42,394 bases of DNA from a virus. The stretch spans positions 1 through 42,394 of the IMG/VR virus record IMGVR_UViG_3300017751_000046; one strand, given 5' to 3'. This document shows positions 7,437 to 16,800 of this stretch, piece by piece (position 1 is the first letter of the stretch; the number at the start of each line of letters is the position of its first letter). A program made the translations under genes and the position numbers. The notes under the pieces are model-generated. The model ran no database searches and was not told where the DNA came from. It saw only the letters and a list, made by a program, of their open reading frames with translations.

Positions 7437-9191
7437 ATGGCAAAGATTGCACCATATAATAAACTTGATTTCACACAAATTAAAGCGAACCTACTCGCTC
7501 ATTTACAGAATCAAGATCAATTCAAGGGATTCGATTTCGAAGGATCGAACATGAATGTGCTAGTTGATTTACTAGCGTATAACACATATAGTAATATGAC
7601 TTATTATAATATGACGTTAGGAGAAACATTCCTCGATTCCGCACAGTTAAAAAATAGTGTTGTATCTCATGCAAAAGAATTAAATTATTTGCCACGTTCT
7701 AGACGTTCAGCAGGGGCATTATTATCATTACGTATTACTGCATCTCAGGCAGGTAATACATTCACTATACCTCGTGGAACATCTTTCCTAGGTAGATGTG
7801 GTAATGTGTCATATAATTTTATCACAAATAAGACATATAGTGCAACTCGTGAAGGATCAAGTGGCAATATATTTGTAGCGAATGATGTTGCTGTATTCGA
7901 AGGTCGTACTATAGTTGAAGTGCTTGATTATCAGAATACTGTATTATCTAATTCGTTTATTGATACACGTGCTATTCGTTTGTTTGTAAACGGTGAAGAG
8001 TATAGATACGCTACAGGTATATTCGGAGTTGTAGAGAATGATAGAGTATTCTATTTACAGCCAGAGTTAAATGATAAGTATTCGATACAATTTGGTCAGA
8101 CATTATTCGGGTATCAACCAACTGCAACCGATGTGATAGAAGTTCAGTATCGTGTATGTTCTGGGACTCAATCAAATGGTGTGAAAGCATTTTCTGTTGA
8201 TGCAGGAGCAATAGGAGCAACTAGCGTGATTGCGACTCCCATTGGAAACTCGATAGGCGGCGCAGATGCTGAATCAGTGGAATCGGTAAGGGAGTTTGCC
8301 CCGAAAGCGTTTCAGGTTCAGGATCGTGCTGTGACTGCTAATGATTACGAAGTTTTGCTTAAGACACAGTTTCCCGAGATTGAAAACATTAGTGTGTTTG
8401 GTGGTGACGAAGCAACGCCACCTCAATATGGTCGTGTGATTGTTGCTGTTGATGTACAAGGTCGTGATGGTGCTGCTGCAACTGAAATGGCATTATATAA
8501 AGATTATATTAAGAGTAAGAGTCCATTAGCAATCGAACCCATTTTTCAAGAAGCAAAATTCTTATATGCTAAAACGAATATCGTAGTATCCTTTGATCGT
8601 AACAATATTCTTACATCTATTGCGGGATTAGAAGCATTGGTTCGTGATTCATTGACTACGTATTCAAGTACAAATTTAAATAAGTTTGGTGCAACATTAG
8701 GTTCGTCAGATTTAAGTTATTCATTATCACTAGCAAATGAAGCAATAACATCTGTATCAGTGACAACAGATCCTATTATTGATTACAAACCTGTATTGAA
8801 TGCAAATGAAAGTCCTACGTTTAACTTTAATCAAGAGTTATTAAAACCATATCCATATAATGACACTAGTGGATTAACAGATTACAAACCGTGTATTTCA
8901 TCTACACGATTCACGATTGATAATACAATTGTTGAATTACAGGATGATGGTAATGGTGTTATACAAGCGATTGTATCTAGTGATGCATTACGTTCTGTAT
9001 ATAAGAAGAACTTAGGTACCGTGAATTATGATACAGGCGAAATCATTTTGAAGGATTTGCGCATACGTAACTTTGAAGGTGCAGCAATACAAATTACTGT
9101 TAAGACAAAAACTCGTGATTTCACATCACCTAAGGATCGTATCTTTAGAATAAGACAAAGTGATACTACAGTAACAACAAGGGCAGTTTAA
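7437..9191 (+). CDS. 6: Baseplate wedge protein gp6 (J-like)
   Basis: gp6 dimers form the continuous inner ring of the baseplate. The 584 residues are a little shorter than T4 gp6 (660). Residues about 35-75 carry the typical FEGSNMNVLVDLLAYNTYSN and NMTLGETFLD block; residues about 295-320 carry the Baseplate_J signature TANDYEVLLKTQFPEIENIS. The C-terminal 80 residues contain a beta-rich segment (LGTVNYDTGEIILKDL) common in marine T4-like gp6. It begins 3 bases after gp25 and its stop overlaps the start of the next gene (TTTAATG), so gp25, gp6 and gp7 are probably co-translated. Confidence 0.92.
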   Translation: MAKIAPYNKLDFTQIKANLLAHLQNQDQFKGFDFEGSNMNVLVDLLAYNTYSNMTYYNMTLGETFLDSAQLKNSVVSHAKELNYLPRSRRSAGALLSLRITASQAGNTFTIPRGTSFLGRCGNVSYNFITNKTYSATREGSSGNIFVANDVAVFEGRTIVEVLDYQNTVLSNSFIDTRAIRLFVNGEEYRYATGIFGVVENDRVFYLQPELNDKYSIQFGQTLFGYQPTATDVIEVQYRVCSGTQSNGVKAFSVDAGAIGATSVIATPIGNSIGGADAESVESVREFAPKAFQVQDRAVTANDYEVLLKTQFPEIENISVFGGDEATPPQYGRVIVAVDVQGRDGAAATEMALYKDYIKSKSPLAIEPIFQEAKFLYAKTNIVVSFDRNNILTSIAGLEALVRDSLTTYSSTNLNKFGATLGSSDLSYSLSLANEAITSVSVTTDPIIDYKPVLNANESPTFNFNQELLKPYPYNDTSGLTDYKPCISSTRFTIDNTIVELQDDGNGVIQAIVSSDALRSVYKKNLGTVNYDTGEIILKDLRIRNFEGAAIQITVKTKTRDFTSPKDRIFRIRQSDTTVTTRAV

Positions 9192-12166
9192 TGCAATACA
9201 GACCATCAACGATAGCGCCGACTATACCCGAGCAGTTTCCTGAACACTATCGTGAAGATGGTCCTGATCTTGTTGAGTTCGTTAAACAGTATTATGAATA
9301 TCTAGACGAAACAAATGATCGAAACTTTGCAGGATTACGTGACATTGATTCGACATTACAAGGTTTCCTAAAGTATTATAAGAACAAATATTTACACAAT
9401 CTTCCTTTTGTAAATAAAGCACTTGAGGATATACCTTTCCTTGTTAAAAACATTGGCGATTTATATCGCAGTAAAGGTACGTCAGAAGCACTCGAACTGT
9501 TATTTAAAATGTTCTACAAAACGGAAGTTGAAACATACTATCCGGCGTCTTCTATTCTATCGTTGTCTGATTCGAAGTGGGCATTCTCTACATTCATTGA
9601 GTTCCTTCCTGTACAGGATGTATCAATCTTCCCTGTGAAGAAAGGGGATAGGATTGAAGGTGATACATCAAAGGCAACGGCATTCATTGACGAAATTGTA
9701 TTTTATAATATTAATGGTGTACAAGTTCCTGTAGCGTATATATCAAATGTGTATGGCAAGTTCACAAACGATGATGGATTACGTGTAGAAAGAGATGGTG
9801 TTATTACTTATCCGGGTAAACTGATATACGGATCTATTGAATCGACAAATGTATTAACTAGAGACGCAACAGCAAATAATGTAGTAGGTAACAAATTAAA
9901 AATTGTTTCAAGCAGAACAGGTGTTGATGGCGAAGCAACAGTTCGAACAGTATCCGATATTCCGACAGGTGTTGTTGATTGGCAATTATTGGATAGTGGT
10001 TGGGGATATGCAGTTCCTGAAGGATCAACACAGAGTGGTAGTAATTACACAGTAGGTCCTAACTCAGTTGATACAGAAAACGAAATATTGACATCGACAC
10101 AAGTATTGATTGTTGCAGGAGATGAAGTACCTGATCTTGTCCCAGGTACAACTATCAACGCCAACAATGTAACTGTAAACGAAGTTTCAAACGGATCATC
10201 AACACCAGTAGCAAATAAGCGACTTGATGGTATTGGTACAGTTATCGCATACGAACATCCGATCATTTACCTATATGCGTTTCCCGAATCGACAACAACT
10301 GATTTCGATGATGGTGCATTTGTCATAAGAAATACTGTTACAGGTCTTGAAGAAGATTGGCCTTTTGCGCCAGTCGTCATTAATCCTAGAGCAACGGTTG
10401 ATGTCGGTAATAATGTAGGTGCGGTTGAAATATCATCGATGACACGATATAATGATTCAGCATCATTTTCATTTGAAAAATTTTCGAATGTTGAAACTGT
10501 ATCATTCCTAGATGACATTATTAGTTTCTTTCTAACAAAGAATCTAGATGCATTTAACTACAATATGGGCGGAAGAATAAATCCTAATAACAAAGATACT
10601 AAAATTCAAGATGCCTTAGGTGTAACGACAACGAGTATCGGATCAATCGATGAGATCAGAGTCGAAAGTTCGGGTGATAGTTATAAGAACAATGTGAGAA
10701 CACGATTACGAAACCCAACAATCTTTCCTCACGATTTAGGATTGATTGGATTAACATTTGATGTGACTAACTTCATTATTCAAGAAGATGATATAATTGA
10801 ACAAGATATTCAAATTGAAGATTTGACACGAGACAGCGAAGGTGCGTTTATAAACTCTGGTCAACAAATAACACATACGACAAGAGGACGATTTGTTCGT
10901 AGGGAAGGAAACATTTTCTATTTCCAACCATTAAGTTATTACCCCTTTAGTATTGATGGCGCATCAATTACATTCAAGGGTAGAGCATTGACTGTAGAAT
11001 CAGTATCCAGATTACCAGAAAATACTGCTGGCGGTAATGCTGTCGTTGATGGTGAGGCAGAATATTTGTCAGGACAGATAACAGAAATTAATATTGCAAG
11101 ATCAGGTTTCAGATATACGTCAGGTGAAACTGTTGACTTAGTCGGTAACGATGAGGATGATGAAGACAAATATCAACAAATAGTTGCCAAGGCAAAAATT
11201 GATGTTGGGGGAATGGGAGAAACAGCAGGTAACTGGATAACTACAACGTCACACCTTTCTGATAACAATAGATTCATTCATGATAATTATTATTATCAGC
11301 AATATTCATATGATGTATCGACTATATTAGATCCTCCGGTGTATGAAAAAACAGTAAAAGATATAACGCATGTTGCAGGAACTAAGTTATTTGGTACACC
11401 ATTGATTGCTACGATTGATGATATTCGTCCAGAAATTGATGCGAGTGTCGGTCAAACAGAAACAATATTAAAAATTATTGTTGCACGACTCGAACCAAAT
11501 CCGAACGCAATTTATGACATGTTGATGATAAATACTCAAAATGTTTTGCAATCTAGAGCACCGCTATTGTATGGTGTTATTCATGAGAACGACTCTTCAG
11601 GCGCACCTTATGTTACTCTTGACCCGGATGGGTTAACTGGATTAAATCAAATTCAACTTTTATCTTTGTGGAATGCCAGTGCGAAGGTAACAACTGGATA
11701 TCCTGAGGTTGATGCTCGAATAGATGCGATGATTGATCACATAACCGATAATATATTGTCTGTTGAAACTGAATTTTCTAATTTAGTTGGTGGTGGTAAC
11801 GTACAGTTGTTCAGTTACGATTATTCACTTGTTGAACCTAGCGATGATTATCCTGACGGATTCTCTCCGTTAATGTTAGAAGCAGATACAACAGATCCTA
11901 GCGCATATGACGGACTTGCACGAGTTACTGTTGATCCAGGCGATTTTGTCATAGGCACAACTTATCAGATTGTCGATCTTGGGGATCTTGCAGGCAGTAG
12001 TTCACAGTGGAATGATGCTGCGGATACATCAGCACAAACTTATTCGCAAGGATCAGTATTTAGAGCAAATAATGACGGATCTTCATTGACAAATGCAATT
12101 GTTATTCCTGCACTCATGGCATCAATTGTCGAAACAGGTACTGATACAGTAGTCGGATTTGATTAA
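9191..12166 (+). CDS. 7: Baseplate wedge protein, gp7-like (tail protein I related N-terminus)
   Basis: This 991-residue protein follows gp6 as gp7 (1032 residues) does in T4, and I read it as the gp7 equivalent, the wedge scaffold that pairs with the gp6 dimer. The N-terminus has FPEHYREDGPDLVEFVKQYY (about 16-35), then helices up to YRSKGTSEALELLFKMFYKT (about 91-110); this helical block is of the tail-protein-I type found in the P2 gpI/T4 gp7 family. The middle (about 115-720) is beta-rich with repeated small domains (for example IDEIRVESSGDSYKNNVRTR and ITEINIARSGFRYTSGETVD, two copies of a strand-turn motif). The end is acidic and ends in a beta module with FVIGTTYQIVDLGD. Identity beyond the N-terminus rests on gene order and length. 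Confidence 0.72.
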   Translation: MQYRPSTIAPTIPEQFPEHYREDGPDLVEFVKQYYEYLDETNDRNFAGLRDIDSTLQGFLKYYKNKYLHNLPFVNKALEDIPFLVKNIGDLYRSKGTSEALELLFKMFYKTEVETYYPASSILSLSDSKWAFSTFIEFLPVQDVSIFPVKKGDRIEGDTSKATAFIDEIVFYNINGVQVPVAYISNVYGKFTNDDGLRVERDGVITYPGKLIYGSIESTNVLTRDATANNVVGNKLKIVSSRTGVDGEATVRTVSDIPTGVVDWQLLDSGWGYAVPEGSTQSGSNYTVGPNSVDTENEILTSTQVLIVAGDEVPDLVPGTTINANNVTVNEVSNGSSTPVANKRLDGIGTVIAYEHPIIYLYAFPESTTTDFDDGAFVIRNTVTGLEEDWPFAPVVINPRATVDVGNNVGAVEISSMTRYNDSASFSFEKFSNVETVSFLDDIISFFLTKNLDAFNYNMGGRINPNNKDTKIQDALGVTTTSIGSIDEIRVESSGDSYKNNVRTRLRNPTIFPHDLGLIGLTFDVTNFIIQEDDIIEQDIQIEDLTRDSEGAFINSGQQITHTTRGRFVRREGNIFYFQPLSYYPFSIDGASITFKGRALTVESVSRLPENTAGGNAVVDGEAEYLSGQITEINIARSGFRYTSGETVDLVGNDEDDEDKYQQIVAKAKIDVGGMGETAGNWITTTSHLSDNNRFIHDNYYYQQYSYDVSTILDPPVYEKTVKDITHVAGTKLFGTPLIATIDDIRPEIDASVGQTETILKIIVARLEPNPNAIYDMLMINTQNVLQSRAPLLYGVIHENDSSGAPYVTLDPDGLTGLNQIQLLSLWNASAKVTTGYPEVDARIDAMIDHITDNILSVETEFSNLVGGGNVQLFSYDYSLVEPSDDYPDGFSPLMLEADTTDPSAYDGLARVTVDPGDFVIGTTYQIVDLGDLAGSSSQWNDAADTSAQTYSQGSVFRANNDGSSLTNAIVIPALMASIVETGTDTVVGFD

Positions 12167-12171
12167 TAGTA

Positions 12172-12179
12172 TATAAATA
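12172..12179 (+). promoter_or_regulatory. T4-type late promoter (gp8 block)
   Basis: An exact TATAAATA lies in the 39-base gap between the gp7-like and gp8 genes, 26 bases before the gp8 start codon. It should start a second late transcript covering gp8, the DUF4815 protein and the S74 fibre genes. Confidence 0.75.
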
Positions 12180-12205
12180 AAACAAACACTTAGGAAAACT
12201 TTTAC

Positions 12206-13870
12206 ATGGCAAAGGTTGTAACTGAAAATTTTAGAGTTGAATCAACAAATGAGTTCGTAGATTCATTTGCGAACGCTAACGGCAATAATTATTACATTAT
12301 GGCATCTTCAGTTAGTGAAGATTCAACCATCGCTAACACTCAAAAAGATATTAGAGAGTTTCAGCGTAAAGTGGTGTTCGGCAATAAGATTGACTCGAGC
12401 AATGTTAGATACATGTTTAACATTAAACCATGGGTGACAGGAACTGTATATGACATATTCGATGATACTCAAGACATGAGTACAAAGAATTTTTACGTGA
12501 CCGTTCTCGATGGCACAATCAACGAAACATCATATAAGGTTTACAAGTGCTTGAGAAATAATAGCAACTCGCCTTCTATCGATACGCCTCCTACTGCTGA
12601 GTTAGAGTCTGGGTATGAGGTAACGTCAGGTGACGGATATGTATGGAAATATTTGTTCGATGTGCCTCCTGCGCAATACTTATTGTTCGGCACATCAAAA
12701 TTTTTACCCTTTATTCCTAACTCTGCTGTTACTGCTGCTGCAACACAAAGTATTAGTGATATTTTGATAACTGATGTCGATGCTGGCGCATTTAAACCAT
12801 ACCTCATAGGAGAAGATGGTACGCCCACAAAAGCAACAATTGCATCAGTATCTTCGGACATTATTGTTGATCAATATCAATTACAGTTAACGTGTTCTAG
12901 GGTGCCAAAAAATGCGACAAACGCTTACACTAACATGTATGTGAGAACTACCTCTGGACATATATTTGATATTGTCGAAAGTTCTGTACCTGCTAATGTC
13001 GATTCAACAACAAACAAAACTCTTAATTTATTTGTTAAGACGCCGATAAACCTAAATAATGAAGTAGGATTATCGGGAGGTGCTTGTTTTGTTGTTCCTA
13101 AAATTTATATAACTGAACCTGACGACTCGACAGGAACTCAGGCCATTGCGTATGGCGTATTAAACAATGAAGGAACATTAACGTCTATTAACTTTACGAC
13201 AAAGGGTTCAGGTTACACATTTGCGAGTGCACAAGTTAAAGCACCGCCAGCATTAGTATTTTCTGATACGTCTGTTAGGACCATTGTATCACCGACAGGC
13301 GGACACGGATCAGATCCCGTACATGAATTGTTTATGAGTAAGGTCGGAACAGTTACTAGTTTTGTTACTGATACAAACACGAATATTCCTGATTCAAATC
13401 AGTTTACAAAAATAGGTCTTGTCAAAAATCCTACATTCAGAGATGGCACATATCCCATTGATTTTGATAACAGGGTGAACTTTTCTATAGACGAAGCATT
13501 GGACGCATCACAGGTTGTTGTCGGTAGTATTGTTAAGCAAGCGTCATCTTATGATATTGACGGAAATCCTATAGGCACAGAGGTTGTTGGGACTGTTCAT
13601 GAAATTGTCACACTTAACAATGGAACAGCAACAGGTTTATATATTGTTGATAATGTTGGCGCATATAGTAAAGAATTTGAGGCAGGCACCTTTCAAATAT
13701 TTGCCAGTGAAGGAGATGCAAACACATCTTATCAAGGCGCTATAAACACTGTTAGCATACGACATAAATATAATAAGTATTCCGGAGAAGTAATGCACTT
13801 TGTTGACTTTGATCCGATCACACGAACCGCTACATCTAAAGAAAAAGTAAAACTTATTTTCGACTTTTAG
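12206..13870 (+). CDS. 8: Baseplate wedge protein gp8
   Basis: gp8 bridges gp7 and gp10 in the outer wedge of T4. The recognisable core is in the first 180 residues: an RDV-like N-terminal block with NIKPWVTGTVYDIFDDTQD (about 70-90), YKVYKCLRNN (about 110-119) followed by Pro-rich PSIDTPPTAELES, and GDGYVWKYLF (about 140-149), all in the order seen in T4 gp8. The protein has 554 residues against 334 in T4; the extra length is beta-rich sequence in the middle and C-terminus (for example FTTKGSGYTFASAQVKAPPA). AGGA lies upstream of the ATG, and a late promoter just before that. The next gene starts 17 bases after the stop. Confidence 0.87.
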   Translation: MAKVVTENFRVESTNEFVDSFANANGNNYYIMASSVSEDSTIANTQKDIREFQRKVVFGNKIDSSNVRYMFNIKPWVTGTVYDIFDDTQDMSTKNFYVTVLDGTINETSYKVYKCLRNNSNSPSIDTPPTAELESGYEVTSGDGYVWKYLFDVPPAQYLLFGTSKFLPFIPNSAVTAAATQSISDILITDVDAGAFKPYLIGEDGTPTKATIASVSSDIIVDQYQLQLTCSRVPKNATNAYTNMYVRTTSGHIFDIVESSVPANVDSTTNKTLNLFVKTPINLNNEVGLSGGACFVVPKIYITEPDDSTGTQAIAYGVLNNEGTLTSINFTTKGSGYTFASAQVKAPPALVFSDTSVRTIVSPTGGHGSDPVHELFMSKVGTVTSFVTDTNTNIPDSNQFTKIGLVKNPTFRDGTYPIDFDNRVNFSIDEALDASQVVVGSIVKQASSYDIDGNPIGTEVVGTVHEIVTLNNGTATGLYIVDNVGAYSKEFEAGTFQIFASEGDANTSYQGAINTVSIRHKYNKYSGEVMHFVDFDPITRTATSKEKVKLIFDF

Positions 13871-13887
13871 AGGAAAGAGTAAACTAA

Positions 13888-16800
13888 ATGGGTATTAACA
13901 CAAATCTAAACACAGCTCCTTACAATGATGACTTTGATGCTGACAAGCAATACATTCGTGTGTTGTTTAAACCAGCACGGGCAGTTCAAGCAAGAGAGAT
14001 GACACAGCTACAATCAATCCTTCAAAATCAGATAGAAAGGTTTGGTAATAATATTTACCAAGAAGGAACAATCATTGAAGGTGTGAACCCAACGGTTGAT
14101 AAAAATGTCAATTTTGTCAAGATTAATGATCAATCAGGTATTGACGATTTAACAATCTATGCATCGACAGATGACGTTTCGTATTTCATTGAAGGTCTTT
14201 CGTCAGGACTTACTGCACGAATCGTTGCCGGAGCAAATGGATTCCAGAGTGATGCGCCTGACTTAAAAACATTTTTTGTAAAGTATTTGCAATCAGTTGC
14301 AAACCAAGCCGGCACAGACGTTAAGCAATTTATTTCTGGTGAGCTATTAAGTGTTACAAGAGAAGAGAATGGCATAACGACAGCCGTTGCAACTGTCACA
14401 GCAAACGATGGGACTGATCATGTAGGAGAATCTTTAGCCGTTCAAGTAAGCGATGGAGTAATCTATCAGCACGGCCACTTTAATTATGTTGCACCGCAAC
14501 TTATCATCGCATCAAAATATAATATTATTCCTGCTGATATCTCAGTAGGTTTCAACATCAATGAATCAATCGTTGACTCAGCACTAGACAATACTTTGCT
14601 GGACAATGCCCAAGGATTTAACAATTTTAATGCTCCTGGTGCTGATAGGTTAAAACTAGAACCTAAGTTGGCAGTATATGATACTGCAACAAGACCTGAA
14701 TCCTTCTTTGCATTATTGAGAATCGAAAAAGGACAGACAGTATTTGTTCGTGGCGATACACAGTTTAACTCCATTAAAAAAGAACTTGCAAAAAGAACAC
14801 AAGATGAGTCAGGCAGTTATGTTGTTAACGGATTACCTATCACAACAGAAAAAGATTCAGATGGGAAGTTTCAGGCTGTTATTGGTGCGGGCCGAGCATA
14901 TGCGTTCGGGTTCGAGATAAACAACATAGGTAAAACACGACTAGAGATTGAGCCTAGTGCAACAACAAGCACAAAATCTTTACAATCAACAGGTGTTGAG
15001 TACGGAGGATACCTGACAGTAGATGTATCATCATCAGGCACTGACGTTGAATCATTTAATTTCTCTGATAGATATAAATTGTGTAATTCAGCACAGCAAG
15101 ACATAGGCACATGTTCAATACGAAACATTGAACCTGTAGGCAATGATAAGTTAAGAATTTATGTATATGCAGTACAAAAAAATGAAAATGAACAAACTAC
15201 TGAGATAGCATTTATTTACAAAAATGCGACAACAAAAACTGCTGTGCTATCAGGCAACATCGTTGATGCGAATAAAGGATTGGCTATATTTGATACAGGC
15301 CGTCAAGGCATGAAGTCGGTTTCTGATGTTGTGTACACAGAAAGACAAAGAAAATATTATGCTATACCTGTTTCGTCATCATCTCCTATTGTAATTCCTG
15401 TTGAGGTTAACGGACAAGTAACGACATCACCTATCACGCAAGGTGGCGCTTTTGCAATTGACACTTCTGGTGAATATGTCGGTGCAACGAGCGTAGAATC
15501 AGTCGCATCACCTAGCACAGGTATCAGCATAACATTCCCGTCAGGTAAAAACCTACAATATATCTATTACAATGCGAACATTAGTGGCGTTACACAAGAC
15601 ACATTAACAGCAATTGATGTTTGGGTTACTACTAGTTTCTCTGCGATAAATAATTTTGCTTCTTTAGGTCTTCCTAATGCTGTTGTGCTTAAGCAGGTTA
15701 AGAATAGTGAAGGAAAGGATGTCACGGGTAAGTTTGCATTACAAAGAAATCAAAATGATGCGTATTACGGGTTATCTTATCTTACACTTAAATCAGGTGA
15801 AACGCTTGGCGCTGCAAGTGCAACGATAACTGCGAACTTCACCGTTCTTCAAAGAACTGTTAACGGCGGGTATATAACACCCAATAGTTATAGCAATATT
15901 ACTGATGTTGCTGAAAAACTTATATCATATACTGGCAGGAACGGAAAAACATATAATCTTTTAAATTCGTTTGATTTCAGACCTTATGCAGATACAACTG
16001 TTCAATATTTGACTGAAGAGGCGGGTGCTGCATCAGTCAACATTTCATCTTTACAACTTGACACTTTAGGTTCTGCAATTCCTGTGTCATCGAATTCTAC
16101 TATACTTGCAACACAAGAATATTATTTGAGCAGAATAGACAAACTTGCAATTGACAAAACACAACAGTTTGTGATTGTAAAGGGTCAACCTGCTGATAAC
16201 CCAGGAAAAGTTGTTAACGATTCTGTGTTCGGCATAGCAGACATTTTTGTGCCTGGCGTTAATATGTCTGTGTCAAAAGCAAATCCGATAAGAGTCGAAA
16301 GGAACACAATTAAAAATTACACTATGAAAGACATCGAATCAATTGAGAAAAGGGTTGACAGGGTTTTTGATGTGCTATCATTGAGTTTGCTTGAATCACA
16401 AACAAGCGATATGTTTATTCCTGATGCAAACGGAAATAATAGATTTAAAAACGGAATCTTAGTTGATCAATTTAAAGATCTTAGAGTTGCAGATATTACT
16501 GACGGAGATTTCAAAGCGTCAATTGAATCAGTGCAAAAATATCTTGCTCCTGCAGTGACTCAGTTCCCCATCGATCTTAAAGTTGACAGCGCAACATCAT
16601 CAAATGTTGTTTCATATGACGATGTGACAACACTATCAACTTCTAGTAGAGAAACATTGCTTTCACAGGAATATGCGACAAGTTTCAGAAACTGTGCATC
16701 AAACTTTTATAATTACAACGGCACAGTTTTAATGGAACCTAAATTTGATGCTGGGTATGATGTTATTGAAAACCCAGCGGTCACAATAGATATCGATCTT

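Noticed and set aside
13741-13770. TATAAACA and CATAAATA upstream of the DUF4815 gene
   Set aside because: Both are imperfect late boxes inside the gp8 coding sequence, over 100 bases from the next start, and similar near-matches occur elsewhere within genes.
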